DNA of 64,000 nt from Sphingobium scionense (GTDB taxonomy: Bacteria > Pseudomonadota > Alphaproteobacteria > Sphingomonadales > Sphingomonadaceae). The notes beneath the pieces are model-generated. The model was not told the origin of the DNA, did no database searches, and saw nothing but the letters and a program-made list of their open reading frames with translations. Below, one piece after another: positions 41,209-48,840 of this stretch. Each line of letters opens with the position of its first letter. Position 1 is the stretch's first letter. The DNA lies in the NCBI RefSeq assembly GCF_014197035.1, contig NZ_JACIEU010000013.1, forward strand, positions 1 through 64,000, in the 5' to 3' direction. A program made the position numbers and the translations under genes.

Positions 41209-42480
41209 ATGGCCGAAAATTCCCCCATGGGCGCGCAGCCTGCCGCAAAGGATATTCATTTCCGCGAGTTCGTGCTGCTGTGCGCGTGCCTGATGGCGAT
41301 GAATGCGCTGTCGATCGACCCGATGCTGCCGGCCCTGCCCGATATCGGCCGCGACCTCCACATCGCCAATCCCAATGACCGGCAGCTGATCATCAGCTTC
41401 TATTTCATGGGCCTGGGCGTGGGATCGCTGCTGTTCGGGGTGCTGTCCGACCAGTTCGGGCGCAAGAAGGTGCTGGGCGGGGCGATGATATTGTTCATCC
41501 TGTCCTCGATCGCCTGTGCCGGGGCGCACAGCTTCACCATGTTGCTGGTCGCGCGCACCAGCGCCGGCTTTTTTGCCGGGGCCAGCCGCGTCATCACCGT
41601 CGGCATCATCCGCGACCGGTTCAAGGGCGACGCGATGGCGCGGGTCATGTCGCTGATCTTCGCGGTGTTCATGCTGATCCCGGTGATGGCGCCCAGTTTC
41701 GGCCAGGCGATCCTGTGGATCGCGCCGTGGCGCTGGATCTTCTGGGTGCTGGCGATCCTGGCCACCGCGATCCTGGGCTGGATGGCGATCCGCCTGCCCG
41801 AGACGCTGCATCCCGACAACCGGATGCGGATCAGCATCAAGGCGATCGGCCATACGGTCGGCACGATCTTCCGCACGCGCAGCTCGATCGGCTATATGCT
41901 GGCGAGCGGCGTGGTGATGAGCGGCCTCATCGGCTTCATCCTGTCGGTGCAGCAAATCTTCTTCGACGTGTTCAAGGCGCAGGCGATCTTCCCGCTCGCC
42001 TTTGCGACGATCGCCGGCAGCATGGGGATCGGCAGCCTGGTCAACAGCCGGCTGGTCTCGCGCTTCGGCGCGCGACGGCTGAGCCAGAGCGCGCTGATCG
42101 CCTTCATCCTGATCGCGGCGGTGCATCTGGCGGTGATCCTGAGCGGGCGGGAGACGATCGTCACCTTCATGATCCTGCAGGCGCTGACGATGATGACGGT
42201 CGCCTTCACCGCGTCCAATTTCAGCGCGATCTCGATGGAGCCCTTTTCCAAGGGGGCGGGCGTCGCTTCCTCCTTCCAGGCATTCCTGACGACCGCAGTG
42301 TCGAGCGCGCTGGGCAGCCTGGTCGGCCGCGCCTTCGACGGAACCACCCTGCCCTTCACCCTGGGGCTGCTGGTCTTCGGATCGGGATCATTGCTGATCG
42401 TCTTCTGGGCCGAGCGGGGCAAGCTGTTCACGCGGCCGCACCTCAACGCCCTGCGCGAGGAATATGAGGCGATGCACTGA
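41209..42480 (+). CDS. Bcr/CflA family MFS drug efflux transporter
   Basis: 423 residues, twelve membrane segments. The first helix has MAMNALSIDPMLPALPDIG, with the Asp-Pro motif typical of Bcr/CflA; FGVLSDQFGRKKVLG is the loop 2-3 MFS motif; RVITVGIIRDRFKGDAMARVMS follows. Start is set at ATG 41209; ATG 41227 is an alternative. The transported compound is unknown, but the family commonly exports bicyclomycin, sulfonamides or chloramphenicol. Confidence 0.87.
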   Translation: MAENSPMGAQPAAKDIHFREFVLLCACLMAMNALSIDPMLPALPDIGRDLHIANPNDRQLIISFYFMGLGVGSLLFGVLSDQFGRKKVLGGAMILFILSSIACAGAHSFTMLLVARTSAGFFAGASRVITVGIIRDRFKGDAMARVMSLIFAVFMLIPVMAPSFGQAILWIAPWRWIFWVLAILATAILGWMAIRLPETLHPDNRMRISIKAIGHTVGTIFRTRSSIGYMLASGVVMSGLIGFILSVQQIFFDVFKAQAIFPLAFATIAGSMGIGSLVNSRLVSRFGARRLSQSALIAFILIAAVHLAVILSGRETIVTFMILQALTMMTVAFTASNFSAISMEPFSKGAGVASSFQAFLTTAVSSALGSLVGRAFDGTTLPFTLGLLVFGSGSLLIVFWAERGKLFTRPHLNALREEYEAMH

Positions 42481-42549
42481 CTTTCTGTTTGGAAAGTCCG
42501 CACCGGCCCACACCCCCACCCGACCTTCACAGAGTGTATCCTGATAAGG

Positions 42550-42580
42550 GGCCGGGCGCGCCGATCAGGCACGCCCGGCC
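42550..42580. terminator. GC-rich hairpin between convergent genes
   Basis: Perfect nine-bp stem GGCCGGGCG / CGCCCGGCC around a 13-nt loop. It sits between the Bcr/CflA gene and the TonB receptor gene that ends at 42587. No T tract on either strand. Confidence 0.55.
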
Positions 42581-42586
42581 GGTTCG

Positions 42587-44755
42587 TCAAAAGCGGGTGC
42601 TGAGGCCCAGATTGATCGAGCGGCCCATGCCCGGCACCGGGCGCAGCACGCCGGTCGCGCCATAATCGCCCAGCGACATGCCGCCGAGCGGCAGATCATA
42701 GCCGGCGTCGAAGAGATTCTTCGCCTCGACCGTCAGCTTCAGCCCCTTGGCCCAGAGCGGCAGCGTGTAGCCAGCGCGCAGGTCGACCAGCGCATAGCCG
42801 CGCGTGCGGGGTTCGTTGCGGGTGGCATCGACGCGATTCTTGTCCGCGACAAATCCGACATCAGCGCCCAGTTCCAGCGCGTCGATGCGGTGGGCGAGGC
42901 CCATTTTCAGGTCCAGCGGCATCTGGCGGTAGAGCGGGCCGCCATCCGACAGATTCTGGCCATGGAGCCAGGATGCGCTGGCGGTGAAGCTGGTTTCGAC
43001 ATGGGCGCTGCGCCGGAGCGGCACGCTGGCGCTGACATCGACGCCGTAAAATTCGGCATCCTGATTGGCGAATTGCAGCTGCACGAAGCCGCTGGGCATG
43101 CCCATCATGTCGGTCAGATCCTGAAGATGGACCGCGTCGATATAGTCGTTCACGCGGGTGTAGTAGGGTGAGATTTTCAGCGTCGCCCCGCCCTTCGCAG
43201 TTAGACGCAGCGCGGCGCTGACCGTGTCGGCCTGTTCCGACTTGAGATCGAGATTGCCGACATAGCCATTGCCGTCACCATACCAGCCGATCATCTGGCT
43301 GGCCATCGCGCCCCGGCCCCAGGCATAGCGTTCGTAGAGATTGGGGGCGCGGCTCTTGTGCGCATAGCCGAGTTCAAAGGCGATCAGGTCGGACGCCTGC
43401 CAGCTCGCCAGCGCGGTCGCGCTCCAGTTGTTGTCGGTGCGGCGATGGCTGCGCGCGTTGAAGGCTTCGGCCGCCATGGCGTCGGCCATGTTCATCATGC
43501 CGGTGCCATAGGGCTGGACGTCACCGGTGTTCATCCGCACCCGATCGAAGCGCGCGCCGATGGAGGTGGAGAGCCGGTCGGTCCAGTGCGATTCCCATTC
43601 GCCGAACAGGCCCAGCCGGTCGCGCCGGCCATTGTTGATGTTGATATAGGGATTTGGCCCCATCATCATCGATCCGGCAACCGGCGGCCACCAGTCATCC
43701 ATGCCCTGATGCTGATAGTCACCGCCGACGCGCAGCGTATCGTGCGGGCCAACCGGCAGGGTCAGTTTCATCGCCGAGGTGAAGCTGTGGATTTGCGTGT
43801 TCATCGGCATGGAGCCGGGCTGCTTGTCGGCGAGGAAGTCCATCCGGTGCGCGGTGTCGCGATAACCGATGCTGGCATCGACATCGCCCCAGGCGAAGGT
43901 GCCGCGATAGCGACCGTTGAGAAACCAGGACTTGTTCGAGGTCATGTCCATATATTGGTTCGGGAAGCCCTCATAAGGCGAGACATGATAGCCGCCCTTC
44001 AGCTCGAATAGGCCCAGGCGCGTCTGGGCGGCGAGCGCCAGTTGATGGTCGGTCTTGGCATATTCGGTCGAGCGCACCACACCCCGATTGCCGCCGCCGT
44101 CATAATTGTCTGACTGGGTGTAGGAGCCGCTATAGGTGGCGCTGATCCGCTTGCCTGCGACCGTCAGCGTGACGCCACCGCCAAAGGCGTCGCCATTGCT
44201 GCGATAGAAGCTGGACGCCTCCCCCGTGACCAAGGTGCCGCCGTCGACGGCGAAGCGTGGCATCGCGCTTTCGACGGCGATGATGCCAGCGATATTGTCA
44301 CCACCCATGCTGACCGGCGAGACGCCCGGCACCACCGCGATGCTGCCGACCGTCTGCGGATCGGTATAGGAAAGCGGCGTGTTCATGTCGTTGGGGCAGG
44401 CGATGTCGACAGGGATGCCGTCGAGCGTGATGCGGACCCGCTGTTCGGTGAGGCCGCGCAGCGCCGGCATGGAAGAAAAGCCGCCGCCGCCATTGGCCGC
44501 GACGCCGGGCAGGCTGGCGAGGAGGCCGGCGGTGTCGCTGCTCGACACGGCGCGACGGCGCAATGTGCCGCTGCCGAGCCGGGCACCGTTGAGCGGCGCG
44601 CTGCCGATATCGAGCGCCGCCCCGTCGAAGCGGGTCTGGAGCGGCGGGGCCGCATCATCGGCGATGGGAGTATCGGCCGACAGGCTGTCCTGCGCGGCGA
44701 CATGGGTGGGGAGCAATGCCAGCGATGCGGCGATTGCGACGAGAGATGTCTTCAT
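42587..44755 (-). CDS. TonB-dependent receptor, probable copper receptor
   Basis: 722 residues with a signal peptide ending HVAAQD, plug domain (LLASLPGVAANGGGGFSSMP, VRITLDGIPVDIACPNDMN) and barrel ending in STRF. It is rich in Met and His in loops: GSMMMGPNPY, GTGMMNMADAMAAEAF, DLTDMMGMPSG, and CPNDMNTPLSY. This composition and the plug sequence match copper receptors of the OprC/NosA type. The DUF2946 gene 87 bp upstream supports a copper connection. No Fur- or Cop-type operator was found. Confidence 0.85.
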   Translation of the reverse strand: MKTSLVAIAASLALLPTHVAAQDSLSADTPIADDAAPPLQTRFDGAALDIGSAPLNGARLGSGTLRRRAVSSSDTAGLLASLPGVAANGGGGFSSMPALRGLTEQRVRITLDGIPVDIACPNDMNTPLSYTDPQTVGSIAVVPGVSPVSMGGDNIAGIIAVESAMPRFAVDGGTLVTGEASSFYRSNGDAFGGGVTLTVAGKRISATYSGSYTQSDNYDGGGNRGVVRSTEYAKTDHQLALAAQTRLGLFELKGGYHVSPYEGFPNQYMDMTSNKSWFLNGRYRGTFAWGDVDASIGYRDTAHRMDFLADKQPGSMPMNTQIHSFTSAMKLTLPVGPHDTLRVGGDYQHQGMDDWWPPVAGSMMMGPNPYININNGRRDRLGLFGEWESHWTDRLSTSIGARFDRVRMNTGDVQPYGTGMMNMADAMAAEAFNARSHRRTDNNWSATALASWQASDLIAFELGYAHKSRAPNLYERYAWGRGAMASQMIGWYGDGNGYVGNLDLKSEQADTVSAALRLTAKGGATLKISPYYTRVNDYIDAVHLQDLTDMMGMPSGFVQLQFANQDAEFYGVDVSASVPLRRSAHVETSFTASASWLHGQNLSDGGPLYRQMPLDLKMGLAHRIDALELGADVGFVADKNRVDATRNEPRTRGYALVDLRAGYTLPLWAKGLKLTVEAKNLFDAGYDLPLGGMSLGDYGATGVLRPVPGMGRSINLGLSTRF

Positions 44756-44842
44756 CGGAAACCCTGTTTGCGCGCGCCTGCCTTCCCGACAGGGGCGCTT
44801 GATCTGGAAAGAAGGCCGCGCGGCTGCACGGCCATGGTCAGA

Positions 44843-45241
44843 TCAGGCGGGTGGTCCGCGCAAAGGGGGACGCAGATGGCCGATGCGCACAAGCGCAGGC
44901 GGCCGCACCGGCGCAAAGCCGAGCAGCAGCGCGAAGGCGAGCGCCAGCACCAGGATCAGCGGATCGGCGCCGCCGAGCGAGGCCATGGAGAGCGCGCCAT
45001 AGGGGCAGGAACGCTTGGCGGCATCGGCCGGCTGATGATCGGGATCAGCCTGCAAGGGCACGATCACCTGCGAGGCGGTGCTGCCGATCGCGGCGTCATG
45101 GCAGAACTGGATCACCAGTGTGCGCTGCTGCTCAGCGAGCATGAAGCCGCCGGGCAGCAAGGCCTTCATGCACAGCGCCAGCAGGACAAGCGCCAGCGCT
45201 TGCCCCCGATGCTGCTGAAGATAGGCGCGCAGGCTCCCCAT
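44843..45241 (-). CDS. DUF2946 family protein
   Basis: 132 residues with an N-terminal membrane segment (ALALVLLALCMKALLPGGFML), a short periplasmic stretch with VIQFCHDA and KRSCPYGA, and a second membrane segment (PLILVLALAFALLLGFAPV). The Cys and His placement is typical for DUF2946, whose genes often lie next to copper receptors or copper tolerance genes. It is upstream of and probably co-transcribed with the receptor. The molecular role is unknown. Confidence 0.78.
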   Translation of the reverse strand: MGSLRAYLQQHRGQALALVLLALCMKALLPGGFMLAEQQRTLVIQFCHDAAIGSTASQVIVPLQADPDHQPADAAKRSCPYGALSMASLGGADPLILVLALAFALLLGFAPVRPPALVRIGHLRPPLRGPPA

Positions 45242-45321
45242 GGGGACGGCCTAGCCCGGCCCATGGGCGCTGTCATCAAGACAAAAGGTCGCAGGGGTCG
45301 AGCCGGCGGCATGACCCAAGA

Positions 45322-45343
45322 AAAAAGGGGCGGTCGCCCACCC
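45322..45343 (-). terminator. Intrinsic terminator after the APC permease
   Basis: On the minus strand, stem GGGGTGG / CCGCCCC with a short GCGA-type loop is followed by TTTTTT. It lies 27 bp after the stop of the permease gene at 45370. Confidence 0.7.
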
Positions 45344-45369
45344 CTTCCTTCAACCAATCGTCAGGCCGA

Positions 45370-46935
45370 TCAGGCGTCCTGGCCGCCCGGCGTATGCGCG
45401 CCCGGCAGCGGCGGCACCGGCTGGGGCGGAATGCCCGCGCCATCCTCCGCCACATCGACCACGCCCCGGCCGACATGGCTGCGGCTGCGGCTATAGGCGA
45501 AATAGACGATCAGGCCGATGGTCGCCCAGCCCACGAACATCAGCTTGGTTTCGACGCCCAGGCTCCAGAAGAGATAGGCGCAGCCCAGGATCGCGATCGG
45601 CGCGGTGACGTAGATGGCCGGGGTGCGGAACGGACGCTTGCGGTCCGCATCGGTCTTGCGCAGGCGCATCACCGCGATCGACACGGCGGCGAAGGCGAAG
45701 AGCGTGCCCGAGTTGGAGATGTCCGCCAGGATGCCGACCGGGAAGAAGGCGGCAAACAGCGCCACGAAGATGCCGGTCAGGATGGTGATGACGTGCGGCG
45801 TCTTGTAGGTCGGATGCACCTTCGAGAAGAGTTCGGGCAGCAGGCCATCGCGGCTCATGACGAAGAAGATGCGGGTCTGGCCGAACATCATCATCAGGAT
45901 GACCGAAGGCAAAGCCAGGCCGGCGGCGAGGCCGAGCAGGTTACCGATCTGGGGCCAGCCGATTTCACGCAGCGTCCAGGCCAGCGCTTCCTTCGAGCAG
46001 GTGACGGCTTCGGTGCCGGCAGCGGCCAGCGCGGCGCACTGCTGCGACAGGGCGGTCGAACCGGGGGCGAGCACTTCGCCGGCCGGGCCGGCAACCGGCT
46101 GCGCACCCACGGTGCCGATCACGCCAGCGGCAACCAGCATGTAGAAGACGGTGCAGATGGCCAGCGAGCCGATCAGGCCGATCGGCATGTTGCGCTGGGG
46201 ATTCTTGGTTTCCTCCGCTGCGGTCGAAACCGCATCGAAGCCGACATAGGCGAAGAAGATCGAGGCCGCAGCGGCCGACACGCCCGAGAAGCCGAGCGGC
46301 ATGAACGGCGTGAAGCCGTCCATGTTCATGACCGGCACCGACAGGACGATGAACAGGGTCAGCGCCGACACCTTGATCAGCACCAGCACCGCGTTGACGG
46401 TGGCGCTTTCCTTGGTACCGATGACCAGCAGCCAGGTGACGAGCGACGCGATCAGCATAGCCGGCAGGTTGACCATGCCGCCGTCGAACGGCCCGCGCGT
46501 CAGCAGATCGGGTATGTCGAGATGGAATGTATGTTCGATCAGGCCGACCACATAGCCGGACCAGCCCACCGACACGGCGCCCGCGGCGACCGCATATTCG
46601 AGGATCAGCGCCCAGCCGACCATCCAGGCGATCAGTTCGCCCATCACCGCATAGCTATAGGTGTAGGCCGAACCCGAGACCGGGACCATGGCGGCCATTT
46701 CGGCATAGCAGAGCGCGGCGACCGCGCAGACGAAGCCGGCAATGACGAAGGAGAGCATCATGCCCGGCCCCGCCTTTTGCGCGGCTTCGGCCGTCAACAC
46801 GAAAATGCCGGTGCCGATAACGGCGCCGATGCCCAGCATGGTGAGTTGGAATGCGCCCAGTGAGCGATGCAGTGATTTTTTCTCTGCCGTCGCCAATATG
46901 GCGTCGAGAGGCTTAACGCGCCCGAAAATCATCAA
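45370..46935 (-). CDS. APC family amino acid permease (cationic amino acid transporter type)
   Basis: 521 residues with about twelve to fourteen membrane segments. The family start is LGIGAVIGTGIFVLTAEAAQ; VPVSGSAYTYSYAVMGELIAW and IFFAYVGFDAVSTAAEETKNP follow, as in YfnA/CAT-type transporters. A periplasmic loop around residues 265-315 carries two Cys (SQQCAALAAAG, VTCSKEA). The C-terminus is Pro-rich and cytoplasmic. Probably a proton-coupled amino acid importer; the substrate is not set by the sequence. Divergent from pgeF. Confidence 0.88.
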   Translation of the reverse strand: MMIFGRVKPLDAILATAEKKSLHRSLGAFQLTMLGIGAVIGTGIFVLTAEAAQKAGPGMMLSFVIAGFVCAVAALCYAEMAAMVPVSGSAYTYSYAVMGELIAWMVGWALILEYAVAAGAVSVGWSGYVVGLIEHTFHLDIPDLLTRGPFDGGMVNLPAMLIASLVTWLLVIGTKESATVNAVLVLIKVSALTLFIVLSVPVMNMDGFTPFMPLGFSGVSAAAASIFFAYVGFDAVSTAAEETKNPQRNMPIGLIGSLAICTVFYMLVAAGVIGTVGAQPVAGPAGEVLAPGSTALSQQCAALAAAGTEAVTCSKEALAWTLREIGWPQIGNLLGLAAGLALPSVILMMMFGQTRIFFVMSRDGLLPELFSKVHPTYKTPHVITILTGIFVALFAAFFPVGILADISNSGTLFAFAAVSIAVMRLRKTDADRKRPFRTPAIYVTAPIAILGCAYLFWSLGVETKLMFVGWATIGLIVYFAYSRSRSHVGRGVVDVAEDGAGIPPQPVPPLPGAHTPGGQDA

Positions 46936-47084
46936 TGAAACCCTTTATTGGAGTCTTCTGCCCGGGCGACGCGTTAGCCGCCCCCCCTTTTCTGTGGGAC
47001 GGGAGACTATCGCCTAATCCGCCATGCGCAAGTATGTTGCGCTTCTGAGACATGCTTCTTCACTGAACGCGCGAAGGAAATTTT

Positions 47085-47846
47085 ATGATCGAGTTGCTGC
47101 GGGCGCCCGCGCTGGGCGATGTCCCGCATGGCTTTGCCGGACGACAGGGGGGCGTATCGACCGGGGTGTGCGCCGGTTTGAATGTCGGGCTGGGGTCTGA
47201 GGATGACCGGCTGGCAATCCTGCGCAACCGCGATCTGGCGCGTGACGCGCTGCTGCCCGGCGCGACGCTGGTGACGGTGCGACAGGTCCATTCGCCCGAT
47301 GTGGTGACCGTGACCGCGCCGATCGCCGAGGCTGAGCGGCCCGAGGCGGATGCGATGGTCACCCGCACGCCAGGGCTGATTCTGGGCATATTGACCGCCG
47401 ACTGCGTGCCGGTGCTGTTTGCCGACAGGGAAGCCGGCGTGATCGGCGCGGCCCATGCCGGCTGGAAGGGCGCGATCAGCGGCGTCACCGACCGGACGAT
47501 CGCGGCGATGGAGATGCTGGGCGCGACGCGCGCGGGCATTGCCTGCGCCATCGGCCCCTGCATCGGGCGTGCTTCCTACGAGGTGACTTTGGACTTTGCC
47601 GAGCGGTTCGAGCGGGACGACGCGGACAATGCGCGATTCTTCAGCGCCGGGCGGGCCGGCCACTGCCAGTTCGACATTGCCGCCTATGTCGCGTCGCGGC
47701 TGCAGGCGGCGGGGATCGGGCGGATCAGTCTGCTGGACGAGGACACCTATAGCCAGGCCGATCGCTTCTTCAGCTATCGCCGGTCCTGCCATGCGCAGGA
47801 AAGCGATTATGGCCGGCAGATATCGATGATCGCCTTACCCAGCTGA
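47085..47846 (+). CDS. pgeF: Multicopper oxidase-like purine nucleoside phosphorylase / peptidoglycan editing factor
   Basis: 253 residues of the YfiH/LACC1 family. The zinc site is complete: RQVHSPD (His69), TADCVPVLFAD (Cys107) and GAAHAGWKGA (His124). The N-terminal HGFAGRQGGVSTG is diagnostic. In E. coli the protein removes wrongly added L-Ser from UDP-MurNAc; relatives are purine nucleoside phosphorylases. 40 bp before the FadR-type regulator; no link is evident. Confidence 0.92.
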   Translation: MIELLRAPALGDVPHGFAGRQGGVSTGVCAGLNVGLGSEDDRLAILRNRDLARDALLPGATLVTVRQVHSPDVVTVTAPIAEAERPEADAMVTRTPGLILGILTADCVPVLFADREAGVIGAAHAGWKGAISGVTDRTIAAMEMLGATRAGIACAIGPCIGRASYEVTLDFAERFERDDADNARFFSAGRAGHCQFDIAAYVASRLQAAGIGRISLLDEDTYSQADRFFSYRRSCHAQESDYGRQISMIALPS

Positions 47847-47885
47847 ACCCGGCTGAGGGGCTTCAAAAGCGGGACGGAGTAGCGC

Positions 47886-48686
47886 ATGAGAGGGGCTGAC
47901 ATGACCAGTTCTTCCCAGACCCTGCCGGACGTCGGCGATGGCAGCCGCCTTTATCAGCAACTCGCCCGGCGGTTGCTCGCGGACCTGGCGGGCGGCCGCT
48001 ATGCCGTGGGCGACCGACTGCCGCCCGAGCGCGAGCTGGCGATCGAGCATGATGTCAGCCGGCCGACCGTGCGCGAGGCGATCATCGCGCTGGAAGTGCA
48101 GGGGCTGGTCGAGGTGCGGGTCGGATCGGGCGCCTATGTGGTACGCATTCCCGGCGCCGATCGCCAGACGGCCGAGGCGCCCCGGTTCAGCATCACCGCC
48201 TTCGAACTGATGGAGGCACGGCTGGCGATCGAGGGCGAGGCGGCGGCGCTGGCGGCGCTGCATGCCCGGCCGGACGAACTGGACGAGCTGGACCGGCTGG
48301 TCGCGCAGATCGCCAGCGAGAATCTGCGCGATGGCGACGCCTATGCCGTCGACCAGCAGTTTCACATGCTGATCGCGCAGGCGACCCGCAACGCGGCACT
48401 GGTCGACAGTGTCGCGCGGCTGTGGGAGATGCGGGCGAGCGCGCCGGAATCCCGGCTGCTGCTCGCCAAGGCCCGTGCCGCCAAGGTGACGCCGGTGGTC
48501 GAGGAGCATCGCGTCATCGCCCAGGCGATCCGGGCGCGCGATCCGGCGGCGGCGCGCGCGGCGATGCGCGGCCATCTGGCGGCGGTGATCGACCATCTGC
48601 TGTTCGCGACCGAAGAGGCAGCCGTCGAGGAAGCGCGCAAGGCGGCGCAATCGACCCGCGCCCGCTTCGCCCCCGGCGCGGACTGA
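47886..48686 (+). CDS. FadR subfamily GntR transcriptional regulator
   Basis: 266 residues. Winged helix-turn-helix: RRLLADLAGGRYAVGDRLPP, ERELAIEHDVSRPTVREAII, ALEVQGLVEVRVGSGAYVV. The C-terminal FCD domain has three His/Asp metal-site positions visible in DQQFHMLIAQA, EEHRVIAQAI and RGHLAAVIDHLL. Such proteins sense carboxylic acids or sugar acids. ATG 47886 and ATG 47901 are both possible starts, each with a purine-rich site. The gene is upstream of and parallel to the PQQ/molybdenum operon, which it probably represses. Confidence 0.85.
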   Translation: MRGADMTSSSQTLPDVGDGSRLYQQLARRLLADLAGGRYAVGDRLPPERELAIEHDVSRPTVREAIIALEVQGLVEVRVGSGAYVVRIPGADRQTAEAPRFSITAFELMEARLAIEGEAAALAALHARPDELDELDRLVAQIASENLRDGDAYAVDQQFHMLIAQATRNAALVDSVARLWEMRASAPESRLLLAKARAAKVTPVVEEHRVIAQAIRARDPAAARAAMRGHLAAVIDHLLFATEEAAVEEARKAAQSTRARFAPGAD

Positions 48687-48759
48687 TCCCGACAGGGCAA
48701 TATTGACAGCGATGATGACAGCACCGGGGCGATGCCCGCGGGCGATGATCTGCGCCTGC

Positions 48760-48806
48760 TTGACCGGCTGACCGACAAAAACTAAACACCTGTTCAGTCA
48801 AACAGG
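48760..48806 (+). promoter_or_regulatory. Candidate promoter with overlapping operator for the PQQ operon
   Basis: TTGACC (48760-48765) and TAAACA (48783-48788) are spaced 17 bp. An inverted repeat CCTGTT-N6-AACAGG (48789-48806) follows at once, covering the expected transcription start. This is a standard repressor position. The dyad is a candidate for the FadR-type regulator, although it is not the classic TGGTNNNACCA box. The start codon of the dehydrogenase follows 34 bp later, behind GGGAGAGAG. Confidence 0.45.
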
Positions 48807-48840
48807 CATCGCGGCAAGCGGGCAGGACGGGAGAGAGCGG

